Assembly: GCF_006539685.1 (NCBI RefSeq)
Contig: NZ_BJNM01000006.1
Coordinates: 1-64,000 of the forward strand
Direction of reading: 5' to 3'
Origin: Gluconobacter oxydans
Lineage (GTDB): Bacteria; Pseudomonadota; Alphaproteobacteria; Acetobacterales; Acetobacteraceae
DNA length: 64,000 nucleotides
The first letter of the stretch is position 1; each line of letters opens with the position of its first letter. This document shows positions 55,762 through 63,961 of the stretch, in pieces. The position numbers were made by a program, and so were the translations under genes. The notes under the pieces are model-generated. The model saw only the letters and a program-made list of their open reading frames with translations, had not been told where the DNA came from and did not search any database.

Positions 55762-55995
55762 ATGAATACGAAGATTGAGCCCCGCGGCGAAAGCCCGCGG
55801 ATGGCAACGGGAAAGTCTTGTCCGCGCATTATTGCACAAATCAACGCAATGCCTGGAAAAGACGCACTGGGACGCCCCACGGAAGTAGTGTTTGCCCTTT
55901 CCGATGATGGCCAGCTTTTCCGGCGTGAAATCTCTCAGGAGGAGTGGGGAAACTGGGAACTGCTCTCTGCTCTTCCGCAGGGAGGCATCCGATGA
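55762..55995 (+). CDS. Small hypothetical protein
   Basis: 77 residues. Central segment EVVFALSDDGQLFRREISQE and the Trp-rich EEWGNWELLSALPQ. Not recognised; the layout suggests a small beta-sheet protein. It overlaps the next gene by four bases (ATGA). Confidence 0.6.
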   Translation: MNTKIEPRGESPRMATGKSCPRIIAQINAMPGKDALGRPTEVVFALSDDGQLFRREISQEEWGNWELLSALPQGGIR

Positions 55996-56420
55996 GAGAC
56001 CGTCATAATCCCTTCTACATCGGCCAGGTCCGCGGATGCGCAGTGCGCTTTTTCCGTGCCCCGAATGGCGTAGTTGCCCTGCCTTGGCATGCCTGTGCGG
56101 ATCTGACAGCAGCAGCCGCGTTGCCGGACGACCTGCGAACGGTCTTTTTGAACATGACCAAATCCGGTCAATGGCAGGACAGCGTTCGAACAGTCGCGAC
56201 TGATGCCGGTGACGTATTGATTGCCCCGCATTTTGTCGCTCAGGGGGCCATGGGTGCTTTTCAGCAATATGGCCTCGTTGACGAGGGCTTTGAGGACGAC
56301 TGGTGCATCACCGCTGCCGAAGCAGCCTGCAAAATGCAGCAAGGCCTGAGCCCAGAAGAGAAGCTGAAGAACATCATCATGATGGGACGTCAGCACCTGG
56401 ATCGGGAGGATGACCTATAA
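55992..56420 (+). CDS. Hypothetical protein of the replication operon
   Basis: 142 residues. Segments such as FYIGQVRGCAVRFFRAPNGV and VLIAPHFVAQGAMGAFQQYG look like a beta-alpha domain. Not recognised. It begins a run of overlapping genes (stop/start overlaps at 55992, 56420, 56647 and 57450) leading to the prim-pol and helicase genes, so it is probably expressed with them. Confidence 0.6.
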   Translation: MRDRHNPFYIGQVRGCAVRFFRAPNGVVALPWHACADLTAAAALPDDLRTVFLNMTKSGQWQDSVRTVATDAGDVLIAPHFVAQGAMGAFQQYGLVDEGFEDDWCITAAEAACKMQQGLSPEEKLKNIIMMGRQHLDREDDL

Positions 56421-56650
56421 TGGACGCCTCTTTCATTCCCGGCCTGCTCCACGCTGCTGAGATCTGCGACCAGTTCTGCAGTGAAAACGCGATGATTTCC
56501 CATGATGAAATTCTTCGGATTTGTCGTGCAGGGGAAGAAATGACGATGGAAAAGATGGATCATTCCGTGATCCATACTGCCAAGTCTCATGCCGCCCGCG
56601 AGATCGCAGCGTTTCTCCGCCGCCTCGCATCGGAAGGAAGCAAGGCATGA
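56420..56650 (+). CDS. Small hypothetical protein
   Basis: 76 residues, helical, with IHTAKSHAAREIAAFLRRLA near the end. Starts on the last base of the preceding stop and overlaps the prim-pol start. Not recognised; its place suggests a replication accessory role. Confidence 0.6.
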   Translation: MDASFIPGLLHAAEICDQFCSENAMISHDEILRICRAGEEMTMEKMDHSVIHTAKSHAAREIAAFLRRLASEGSKA

Positions 56651-57453
56651 GCGCGTCCCTCAAAGTGGAACCCCCTCTTCATGAGGAGACAGCCCGCAAA
56701 GCGGCTGCACTTGTTCGAAGCCTTCCAGTCTTCCCATGTCGCGAAGACAAGGCACCCGCATGCCGCAACGGGTTCAAAGACGCTGTACGAGGCGAGGAGG
56801 ACGCTCTTGCCCTGTGGCGTCAGTGCCCAGGACCGCTCATCGGCGTTCCGACCGGTATCATTTCCGGCTTTGACGTGCTGGATCTCGACCTGCAGCACGC
56901 GACGGCCGACGAATGGTATGGCGAGCACTGCACCCAGCTTTCCGGCCACCGGATGCAGCGCACGCGCTCGGGTGGCGTGCATCTCCTTTTCCAGCATCGC
57001 GAAGGTCTGCGGAACAGTGCCAGCAAACTCGCACGCGGCGTCGATGTCCGGGCAGATGGTGGATACATCATCTGGTGGCCCGCAACAGGCTTGGAAATCA
57101 TTGAACGGGTCCGCCCCCAGCTATGGCCTGCCTGGCTGATCGAGGCTCTGACACCGGCACCACCCCCGAAAGCCGATCTATCAAAGATCGAGAACGGCCT
57201 GAAGGACGCGGACCGATATGCGGTTGGTGCCCTGCGTGCTGCCGTCCGGGCTGTTGCAGCAACCGGACAAGGTGGCCGAAATGACCGCCTGAACGCAGAG
57301 ACCTTTTCCCTCGCCCGTTTTGTGCCCGAGGGATACCTGACTGTCAGCCAGATTGCGGAAGCCATGGCAGCCGCCGGACTGGAAGCGGGTCTCACGCCTC
57401 AGGAAATCCAGAAGACCATTGCGTCGGCGCTTAAATCGAGAGGTGTCATGTGA
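56647..57453 (+). CDS. Bifunctional DNA primase/polymerase (prim-pol) N-terminal-type protein
   Basis: 268 residues. GFDVLDLDLQHATADEW carries the metal-binding DxD, TRSGGVHLLFQH the catalytic histidine strand, and VDVRADGGYIIW the third motif of archaeo-eukaryotic-type prim-pol proteins. No helicase domain is attached; the separate ATPase gene that follows (four-base overlap) supplies it. Primes and extends DNA at the element's origin. Confidence 0.88.
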   Translation: MSASLKVEPPLHEETARKAAALVRSLPVFPCREDKAPACRNGFKDAVRGEEDALALWRQCPGPLIGVPTGIISGFDVLDLDLQHATADEWYGEHCTQLSGHRMQRTRSGGVHLLFQHREGLRNSASKLARGVDVRADGGYIIWWPATGLEIIERVRPQLWPAWLIEALTPAPPPKADLSKIENGLKDADRYAVGALRAAVRAVAATGQGGRNDRLNAETFSLARFVPEGYLTVSQIAEAMAAAGLEAGLTPQEIQKTIASALKSRGVM

Positions 57454-58691
57454 GCACCGCCCTGGACCAGATTGTTTCCGACGCGACAGACAAAGCCGTC
57501 ACTGCACAGCATCAGGCAAAGGAGCGTGAGGCACTTGGTCCGGCAGGGAGCAAGGCGCTCCTGACATTCGATACTGACGATTGGCAGGAAAGCTGCATCC
57601 CCAAACGTCCGTGGGTTGCTCCTGGCTATCTTCTGCGCGGCGCTGTTACCGTAATAGTCGGGGCGCCTGCAGCAGGTAAATCGAGCCTGATGGTTGGATG
57701 GGCAGCAGCTCTCGGACTGGGCCTGCGCTATGGGCGTATGCAGACACCGCCCCGCAAGGTCATGACCTACAATGTCGAGGATGACCGCGACGAGCAGCGC
57801 CGTCGTTTTTCAGGTGTCCTGCGGTACATGGGCCGTACATCTGCAGACCTCCGCCAGAACGTCATCCGGATCGGCACGGATGGTATCGGAACCCTGCTAA
57901 CCATCGATCCCAATACACACACCCTCGTTCCCACCGAAGCCATGCACCAGATGCTTCAGCAGCTTGCCAGCATGCGCCCGGACGTCCTCATTCTGGATCC
58001 GCTAGTTGAGCTTCATGAGGCCGAGGAAAACGACAATACGGCCGTCCGCTCTGTCATGGCCTATTTTCGCAGTCTGGCAATTCGCTATGAAATGGCGGTT
58101 GTCCTGCTCCATCACACTCGTAAAGGCTCTTCAGCAACGGCTGGCGACCCTGACGTGGCACGCGGCGCATCGTCCGTCATCGGTGCTGCCCGTATCGTGC
58201 TGACAGTCACCGTTATGACCGAAGAGGAAGCCAGTAACTTTGGGACCAAGGCTGACCATCGGCGGTTCTTCTCCCGCGTTGATGGCGCCAAGATCAATGC
58301 CGCTCCGATCGGGACTGCTGAATGGTTCGAGCGGGAGTCACGCGAATTGGACAACGGTGACATGGTGCCGGTCATGGTGCCCTGGTCCCCGCCGCATGAC
58401 ATGATCTCCATGGAGCAGATGGACGCTATCAAGGCTGGCATAGCGAAAGGCAGCCCGACCGGTCCGTGGAGCCCGAAGCTTTCAAAGGATGCCCGGTCTG
58501 TGAAACGCCTTCTAAGTGAGAGCGGTGTCAGCACTGCTGAAGGGCAACGGAAGGTTCTGGACGAACTGATGTGTGCCGGGTTCGTAGCAGCAACATTCAA
58601 ACGGGGAGATAACCGGGTCAAAGCACAAGGCCTACGTGCTCCTGACGGCTCGCCCGGTAACGTATATTGGCTCTCAGGCGCAGACACATGA
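57450..58691 (+). CDS. AAA/RecA-like helicase ATPase (RepA-like)
   Basis: 413 residues from a GTG. Walker A VIVGAPAAGKSS is near residue 70, YNVEDDRDEQRRR follows, and Walker B LILDPLVELHEAEENDN is near 180. VVLLHHTRKGSS is also typical of this family. These are hexameric ring helicases of the RepA type. C-terminal 100 residues look like a winged-helix module. It follows the prim-pol by a four-base overlap and precedes the repeat region. Confidence 0.88.
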   Translation: MSTALDQIVSDATDKAVTAQHQAKEREALGPAGSKALLTFDTDDWQESCIPKRPWVAPGYLLRGAVTVIVGAPAAGKSSLMVGWAAALGLGLRYGRMQTPPRKVMTYNVEDDRDEQRRRFSGVLRYMGRTSADLRQNVIRIGTDGIGTLLTIDPNTHTLVPTEAMHQMLQQLASMRPDVLILDPLVELHEAEENDNTAVRSVMAYFRSLAIRYEMAVVLLHHTRKGSSATAGDPDVARGASSVIGAARIVLTVTVMTEEEASNFGTKADHRRFFSRVDGAKINAAPIGTAEWFERESRELDNGDMVPVMVPWSPPHDMISMEQMDAIKAGIAKGSPTGPWSPKLSKDARSVKRLLSESGVSTAEGQRKVLDELMCAGFVAATFKRGDNRVKAQGLRAPDGSPGNVYWLSGADT

Positions 58692-58692
58692 T

Positions 58693-58805
58693 CCATGCAT
58701 CTTCCATGCAAGATCCATGCATGCATGGATGTCGGAACCCTATAGGGGAGATGACCCATGCATGCGGGTCACTCACCCTTGCGGGTTCCGTGCAAGATCC
58801 ATGCG
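58693..58805. repeat. CCATGCA repeat cluster with an 18-bp palindrome
   Basis: CCATGCA starts at 58693, 58704, 58715 and 58756, and CCATGCG at 58799; the inverse TGCATGG is at 58722. ATCCATGCATGCATGGAT (58713-58730) is a perfect palindrome. GACCC-ATGCATGC-GGGTC (58753-58770) is a second one. Located immediately after the helicase gene. Confidence 0.7.
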
Positions 58806-58875
58806 GTGGCAGTTGAATCTTAAGGGGAGACACCGCCCTCTCACGGCACTGAAATACCCATTCGGGATTTCCCAC

Positions 58876-59020
58876 AATGTCATACAGATCGGCCGTAATG
58901 TCCTACACAGGCTCATCCGGACATTTCCAAAATGTCTTACACGGCCCACTTAATGTTTTACCCGTTACGGATTAGCGACATCCCATAATGTTTTACCCAG
59001 GTAGACTTTTTGTTTTACCG
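58876..59020. repeat. Iteron-like array: six AATGTYYTACMC repeats in three 55-bp units
   Basis: Twelve-base repeats start at 58876, 58897, 58931, 58952, 58987 and 59009 (the last is degenerate). The spacing is 21, 34, 21, 35 and 22 bp, so pairs two helix turns apart recur every 55 to 56 bp. Directly downstream of prim-pol and helicase genes, they are likely replication-initiator or regulator sites. From 59021 to 59267 only one tiny possible gene was seen. Confidence 0.75.
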
Positions 59021-59081
59021 AAAAGGGGAGTAACGGGGGGACCAGCCGTTGCCCGGAAAGCACCTTGAAACAGAGACGGCT

Positions 59082-59195
59082 ATGCAAGAGAGAGAATTCT
59101 GCAGGGCGCCTTGTTTGAAGGCTTGGATTGATCTTCAAGGCGAAGAAGAAAAGGTCCGGTTTCGGGGTCTGAAATGCCCTTGCGAAAATCGATGA
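59082..59195 (+). CDS. Possible Cys-rich microprotein
   Basis: 37 residues with FCRAPC near the start and KCPC near the end, a CxxxC...CxC arrangement that could bind a metal. The ribosome site is weak and no homologue is known to me, so it may not be expressed. Confidence 0.25.
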   Translation: MQEREFCRAPCLKAWIDLQGEEEKVRFRGLKCPCENR

Positions 59196-59267
59196 CCTGC
59201 TGGCCCGGATACTTCCGACAAATTGGGTGCCAACAGGCCGCGCTGTTCTAGAGATTTTTATCGAGTG

Positions 59268-59498
59268 TCAGTCAAAGATTGCAGGTTCTTTTTTCATCAC
59301 CGTCGCATGAAACGCACGGCATAGAGCCTTCATCTCTCCTGCAGCTTCCAGACTTTCCACGGCACTCTGATTTTCTAAATGGCGAGCAGCCTTAGCCAGA
59401 TTTTCATGCAGGCTCTTAGCGGCTCCTGGATGTATTTTTTCCAGTGTCTCACCAATGGCGCTTACGACAGCCTGAATTACCATTTGATCACCATTCAT
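59268..59498 (-). CDS. Small hypothetical protein
   Basis: 76 residues, helical (VVSAIGETLEKIHPGAAKSL, LEAAGEMKALCRAFHATVM). Not recognised. The only minus-strand gene between the replication and packaging genes. Could be a small regulatory or immunity protein. Confidence 0.5.
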   Translation of the reverse strand: MNGDQMVIQAVVSAIGETLEKIHPGAAKSLHENLAKAARHLENQSAVESLEAAGEMKALCRAFHATVMKKEPAIFD

Positions 59499-59587
59499 CG
59501 TTCATTCCTTGTCACGTAGCGTGGTGAGGATCATGCAGTTGGGGCAACCCGTCAATTACTGAGCTCCCTCGTTTCGGGGAACTCGAA

Positions 59588-59716
59588 TGTCCTAAAAGGC
59601 AAGCCCATGTGGGACATGAGAACGATGGGACAAAATGACGGAAAGTCCTTGTCCTATGAAATTGCATTTGACTTTTGAGACAACACCAATCTAGGGTCTA
59701 AGGGATTTTTAGGACA
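59588..59716. other. res-like site for the serine resolvase
   Basis: Inverted half-sites TGTCC...GGACA at 59588-59616 (29 bp), TGTCC...GAGACA at 59650-59682 (33 bp) and GTCTAA...TTAGGACA at 59695-59716 (22 bp). Three subsites of about 28, 34 and 25 bp, the shortest next to the gene, is the Tn3/gamma-delta res layout. Confidence 0.55.
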
Positions 59717-60294
59717 TGAGACCCGCTATGAAGATTGGATATGCCCGCGTTTCGACAGTCGATCAGGATGCAGGACTGGAAGCCCAGATCCGGGACTTGA
59801 AGGCAGCCGGATGCGAGAAAGTCTTTGGTGAGAAGATCAGTGGCAAGGATGCAAAACGCCCTGAACTGCTGGCTGCGCTTGAATTTATCCGCGCCGGTGA
59901 TGTGCTGGTGGTGACGAAGCCCGACCGCATGGCGCGCTCAACGGCTGACCTGCTGGCCTACGTTGAAGCACTGAAGACCAAGGGGTGCGGCCTGATTGTC
60001 CTGTCAATGAATGGGACAACGCTCGATACGACGAGCCCCACGTCAAAGCTAATGCTGACCATGCTTGCAGCGGTAGCAGAATTTGAGCGTGACCTCATGT
60101 TGGAACGTCAACGGGAAGGCATCGCCAAGGCGCGTCAGGAAGGCAAATACAAGGGCCGCCCTCGAACGGTCATGTCCCAGGCTGAGACCATCCGCAAGAT
60201 GAAGGCAGATGGACTTTCCGCGGCCGCCATTGCCAAGGAGCTCGGAATTGCACGCTCTGGTGTCTATCGGGCGCTTAATGAAGAGGTCAGATAA
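59716..60294 (+). CDS. Serine recombinase (resolvase/invertase family)
   Basis: 192 residues. The catalytic serine lies in GYARVSTVDQD (Ser13), VTKPDRMARS and AEFERDLMLERQREG complete the domain, and GRPRTVMSQAETIRKMK begins the C-terminal helix-turn-helix (SAAAIAKELGIARSGVYRAL). It probably resolves multimers at the adjacent res-like site. An internal ATG at 59728 could also be the start. Confidence 0.92.
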   Translation: MRPAMKIGYARVSTVDQDAGLEAQIRDLKAAGCEKVFGEKISGKDAKRPELLAALEFIRAGDVLVVTKPDRMARSTADLLAYVEALKTKGCGLIVLSMNGTTLDTTSPTSKLMLTMLAAVAEFERDLMLERQREGIAKARQEGKYKGRPRTVMSQAETIRKMKADGLSAAAIAKELGIARSGVYRALNEEVR

Positions 60295-60331
60295 GCATAC
60301 GAACGTCGAAAGTAATAAAAAATAATCACTC

Positions 60332-60368
60332 GTCCCCCGGCGTCCCCACAGGTCCCCCACAATCCCCA
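60332..60368. repeat. 10-bp-phased GTCCCC repeats, copy 2
   Basis: GTCCCC at 60332, 60342 and 60352, and ATCCCC at 60362: four repeats exactly one helix turn apart. Similar to 50353-50380 upstream of the integrase. Confidence 0.5.
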
Positions 60369-60433
60369 GTTGTTTCATATTTACTTTTGATGTACTTCAC
60401 ATACTAAAAATATTTATTGAAAGATAAAGTATA

Positions 60434-60452
60434 ACCCCGTTATCAACGGGGT
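60434..60452 (+). promoter_or_regulatory. Palindrome over the ribosome site of the packaging operon
   Basis: ACCCCGTT-ATC-AACGGGGT, 8-bp arms, ends on the base before the ATG at 60453. A repressor site or an RNA hairpin that hides the GGGG ribosome site are both possible. Confidence 0.45.
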
Positions 60453-60800
60453 ATGAAACGTATATCCCCCCACTCAAGGCCAAGTAGCCTCCAGAAACTC
60501 GACGGAAGGAGCAAGGAAGCTCGCCTGCTCAAAAGAGTACGCTCTGATCTCATTGAACACGTCGGTGGAAAGCCTTCCGCAACCCAGAAAGCCCTCATCG
60601 AACGCGCGGCTTGGATGACGCTCCATGTCACCATGATGGACCGCAAAATGATGGAAGGAGGCGCTCCGGCTGAACGAGATGCCCGCCAGTATCTGGCATG
60701 GGCCAACACCCTTACGCGCACCATGCGCCAATTGGGAATTGAAGGCACCGCAGCAAGCGCACCCTCTCTGGATGCCTATCTGAACGGACGGGTGGCATGA
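60453..60800 (+). CDS. Putative terminase small subunit-like protein
   Basis: 115 residues, helical and basic (SLQKLDGRSKEARLLKRVRS, GGKPSATQKALIERAAWMTL). Its place immediately before the large terminase gene (four-base overlap) and similar size and charge to phage terminase-associated small proteins suggest a small-subunit role. No specific motif proves it. Confidence 0.55.
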   Translation: MKRISPHSRPSSLQKLDGRSKEARLLKRVRSDLIEHVGGKPSATQKALIERAAWMTLHVTMMDRKMMEGGAPAERDARQYLAWANTLTRTMRQLGIEGTAASAPSLDAYLNGRVA

Positions 60801-62227
60801 ACATCATCGACGCGATGACGGATGACAATCTGTTCGGTTCTCATTTCCAGGGTGACACATGGGCCGCGTGGAAAGCTTTCCTCAAGGCACTCTTTGCACT
60901 TCCCATGGATGAGCAGGATCTTCCCTTTTATCAGCAGCACACGGGCCGGACGGAAGCGCCTACAGACCCATTCAAAGAAGCAACACTGATATGCGGACGC
61001 CGTGCTGGCAAAAGTCGTATTCTTGGCCTGATTGCGACCTATCTGGCGACGTTCCGAGATTACGCGCCCTATCTCGCCCCTGGTGAAATGGCGACCGTTG
61101 CTGTCATCGCCTCTGACCGCAAGCAGGCCCGCACCATCTTCCGCTACATTTCGGGTACACTGGCCTCCGTGCCAATGCTGGCCAATATGGTGCAGGACGA
61201 GACCAACGAGACAATCACGCTCTCGAACCGGGTCATCATTGAAATTGCAACAGCCAGTTTCCGCGTCACCCGCGGCTATACATTTGCAGCAGTTCTTGCA
61301 GATGAGACAGCGTTCTGGCGTTCAGACGAAGCAAGCGCCAATCCTGATGAGGAAATCATCAAAGCCATTCGGCCGGGCCTGAGCACCATCCCGAGTGCAA
61401 TGCTTCTGCTTGCCTCGTCGCCTTATGCCAAGCGTGGCGTCCTCTACAAGACTTTCCGGAAGCATTGGGCACAGAACGATGCCCGCGTCCTAGTATGGCG
61501 TGGCTCAAGCATGGAAATGAACCCTGCTCTGGATCCTGCGATCGTTCAGGAAGCGTATGACGACGATCCTGCTGGTGCTGCTGCCGAATACGGTGGCGAA
61601 TTCCGTAACGACATTGCTTCCTTCATTACCCCTGAAGTCATTCAGGCCTGCACAGTGCCCGACCGGTACGAACTGCCGTTCATTTCAGGCAATCTCTACC
61701 GGGCATTTTGCGACCCTTCAGGCGGATCAGGCGATAGCTTCACGCTTGCCATCGCTCATGATGAAGGAGGCATCACGGTCCTTGATTGCGTCCGTGAAAT
61801 CAAGCCACCCTTCAGCCCCGATGCTGCAACCAAGGAACTGGCTGACACCATCAGGTCCTATGGCCTGAAGACGGTCACGGGGGACCGCTATGGTGGCGAG
61901 TACCCTCGCGAACGGTTCCGGGCACACGGCATCAACTATACCCTCAGCGATAAGGACCGTTCAGGGCTTTATCTCGAAGCGCTGCCTAAGCTGAACGCAG
62001 GCAAAGTTGAACTGCTCGATCTCAAGCAGATCGAACGTCAATTTTGTGGCCTTGAGCGTCGTACTGCTCGTAGCGGCAAAGACTCTGTCGATCATGCTCC
62101 AGGCAGTCACGACGATCTTGTGAACTCGATTGCTGGTGTGCTCGTGCAGGCCTCCGCACGCCGGATGCCCAGCTTCGCGGGATACAAATCCCAATCCCCC
62201 TACAGAAATCGGAGTTATGCCCTGTGA
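60797..62227 (+). CDS. Phage terminase large subunit
   Basis: 476 residues. The ATPase has Walker A ICGRRAGKSRI (about residue 70), Walker B FAAVLADETAFW and a coupling SSPYAK. The nuclease domain has CDPSGGSGDSFTLAIAH, TGDRYGGEYPRE and DHAPGSHDDLVNSIAG. It cuts and packages DNA into proheads, so the element makes or hijacks capsids. It overlaps the next gene by four bases. Confidence 0.93.
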   Translation: MNIIDAMTDDNLFGSHFQGDTWAAWKAFLKALFALPMDEQDLPFYQQHTGRTEAPTDPFKEATLICGRRAGKSRILGLIATYLATFRDYAPYLAPGEMATVAVIASDRKQARTIFRYISGTLASVPMLANMVQDETNETITLSNRVIIEIATASFRVTRGYTFAAVLADETAFWRSDEASANPDEEIIKAIRPGLSTIPSAMLLLASSPYAKRGVLYKTFRKHWAQNDARVLVWRGSSMEMNPALDPAIVQEAYDDDPAGAAAEYGGEFRNDIASFITPEVIQACTVPDRYELPFISGNLYRAFCDPSGGSGDSFTLAIAHDEGGITVLDCVREIKPPFSPDAATKELADTIRSYGLKTVTGDRYGGEYPRERFRAHGINYTLSDKDRSGLYLEALPKLNAGKVELLDLKQIERQFCGLERRTARSGKDSVDHAPGSHDDLVNSIAGVLVQASARRMPSFAGYKSQSPYRNRSYAL

Positions 62228-62544
62228 TCGACAGGCAGATAAATGCGGCCATCCGTGCAGAGCGAGACCGCAGTCAACGCATTGAAACCGCACGTCAGCG
62301 TGTAGCCCCCATTCTTGGGATGGATGCAGCACTTCAGGCGACAAGTGCAGCCCAACTTTACCGCGACGCCTTGCAGACGCTCGGCTTTGATGCCCGTGGC
62401 GTCTCGCCAAGTGGTCTGGAAGCCATGATGGATATGGCAGGAAAGGTTCATCAGACCAGCCGTCTGAGCCCACGCTCCTCCCTGGCCCATGACGCCGCAT
62501 CTGACAGTCCGCTGTTTGGTGCCTCTCCCAATCGTAAAGCTTGA
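62224..62544 (+). CDS. Head-region hypothetical protein A
   Basis: 106 residues from a GTG. The part from about residue 43 (AQLYRDALQTLGFDARGV onwards) and the tail DSPLFGASPNRKA resemble the end of the 181-residue protein at 63412-63957. Function not recognised; it lies between terminase and, probably, portal or capsid genes. Confidence 0.7.
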   Translation: MIDRQINAAIRAERDRSQRIETARQRVAPILGMDAALQATSAAQLYRDALQTLGFDARGVSPSGLEAMMDMAGKVHQTSRLSPRSSLAHDAASDSPLFGASPNRKA

Positions 62545-62554
62545 GGGAAAGATA

Positions 62555-63265
62555 ATGGAAAACGCACGCCAGTACCTTGCTGACAGCATAGCCGCAGAAC
62601 ATGCCGCCCGTGAGGAGCAGAGAGCCACCCGGGCTGCTAGGGATACGGCGCGAACACGTTGCCGGGAATGCAGGGACGCTATTACCGCGGCTGAAGAGGC
62701 CCTTGCAAAAGCCCGCGAGACTGACCCTGACGAATTGATTGCCGCAGCCCGGGAAGGTCGTCCTCCCGTGCTCTCCAAGGCCAGTGAGCAGCGCTATGCA
62801 CTGGCGGCAGCACGGGATGAACTGGAAGCAGCAGAGCGGACAATGACTGAGTTGAGCTCTCGTGTGCCTGATGCTGAGGCGACACTAGGGTTTGCCAAAA
62901 CCGCAACCATACAGGCTGCAGCACGTGTCATTCAGGACAGCCCTGAATGGGCTTCTCTGGTCGAAAAAATGCGTCAGCACGAACAGGAATTGACTACCTA
63001 TTATGCCGTTATAGGCACGCTGTCAGATGCTGGTTTTTATCACCATACTGATCGCAAATTCGATCCTGCAAATGATGGCGATCGCAAGGCGGCGCTTCGC
63101 ATGAGACAGTCGGCCGACCAAGAAATTCTTACATCTTGGACAAAGGCTTTTTCCGGTCTTTCCAGTGATGCTCAGACGTTGCTTCCAGGCGCTGATGCCT
63201 CAAAGCCCATGCCCATAGAAACCAAGGTCACGAAGCCAAAGCGTAGCCTGTTCTCTGCCAAGTAA
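62555..63265 (+). CDS. Coiled-coil head-region protein (possible scaffold)
   Basis: 236 residues from the ATG at 62555, after GAGGG. The N-terminal 130 residues are Ala/Glu/Arg-rich coiled coil (AEHAAREEQRATRAARDTAR) with a CREC pair. The C-terminus is basic (KVTKPKRSLFSAK). The layout resembles phage scaffolding proteins, but no motif proves it. Confidence 0.65.
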   Translation: MENARQYLADSIAAEHAAREEQRATRAARDTARTRCRECRDAITAAEEALAKARETDPDELIAAAREGRPPVLSKASEQRYALAAARDELEAAERTMTELSSRVPDAEATLGFAKTATIQAAARVIQDSPEWASLVEKMRQHEQELTTYYAVIGTLSDAGFYHHTDRKFDPANDGDRKAALRMRQSADQEILTSWTKAFSGLSSDAQTLLPGADASKPMPIETKVTKPKRSLFSAK

Positions 63266-63411
63266 AACGATCCGCCAAGTTGGTAAGTGGCGGTCATAAA
63301 CACCAACGAGCCATGGGGGCCTTCATGCTCAGCCCCGCGATGGCAAGACGGTGGAAGACCCTTCATCTTCCGCCGCACCTCTCTCCCCGCAAATAAATAA
63401 AGAGACGATCA

Positions 63412-63957
63412 ATGAAACAGGCAACACGCGATACGCTTGAGAAATTTCTGCATCCACGGATGTCCACAGAACATGCGTCAGAGATCCGGGATGCCATTGA
63501 AACCTGTGTATCTATGAGAGGATCCGAAGGGAAAGATTCCCCTGAACTGGCTCTCCGTACGACCGCGCTCCTGGGGCTTCTGGAAGATGATTTGACCCCC
63601 GACGAATATGAGCGGGCTAAAGAGATCGTTCTGGGCGATCAAGCCATTGCCCAGGATGCAGCAATCCGTGCCTGCCTTGGAATGCGCGATTACCGGCGTG
63701 CTGTCGAAGAGCTACGACCGCTCCTTGGGCGTGACGTTCTGAACTACGGCACGCCGGCCGGGCTTTATTGCGCTGGCCTGAGAATAATGGGGGTCGCTGT
63801 GGATGAAGCGCCCTTTGATGCTGCCAGAGCAATGTTCCGCAATGTCTGCCAACAGAAAAACGCTCAGTCCCTTGGCATGGATCGGGCTCCCGCCTCGCTC
63901 CAGCCTGTTGAGGAAGACTCTCCCCTTCACGGGGCAACTCCACGGCGCAGGAGCTAA
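63412..63957 (+). CDS. Head-region hypothetical protein B
   Basis: 181 residues. An N-terminal helical part (about 1-110) precedes a module from about residue 120 (AGLYCAGLRIMGVAVDEAP) that parallels protein A, ending DSPLHGATPRRRS. The 146-base gap before it holds CCGCCA/TGGCGG and GGTGGAAGA/TCTTCCGCC hairpins, suggesting a terminator or a promoter there. Not recognised further. Confidence 0.7.
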   Translation: MKQATRDTLEKFLHPRMSTEHASEIRDAIETCVSMRGSEGKDSPELALRTTALLGLLEDDLTPDEYERAKEIVLGDQAIAQDAAIRACLGMRDYRRAVEELRPLLGRDVLNYGTPAGLYCAGLRIMGVAVDEAPFDAARAMFRNVCQQKNAQSLGMDRAPASLQPVEEDSPLHGATPRRRS

Positions 63958-63961
63958 GCTC

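Noticed and set aside
58693-59020. Regular repeats considered as a CRISPR array
   Set aside because: Repeats are only 7-12 bases, without unique 30-base spacers or cas genes.
59173-59310. A frame reading KIDDLLARILPTNW, slightly like an IS66 transposase end
   Set aside because: It has no start, an upstream stop at 59170-59172, and runs antisense into the next gene; the resemblance is too short.
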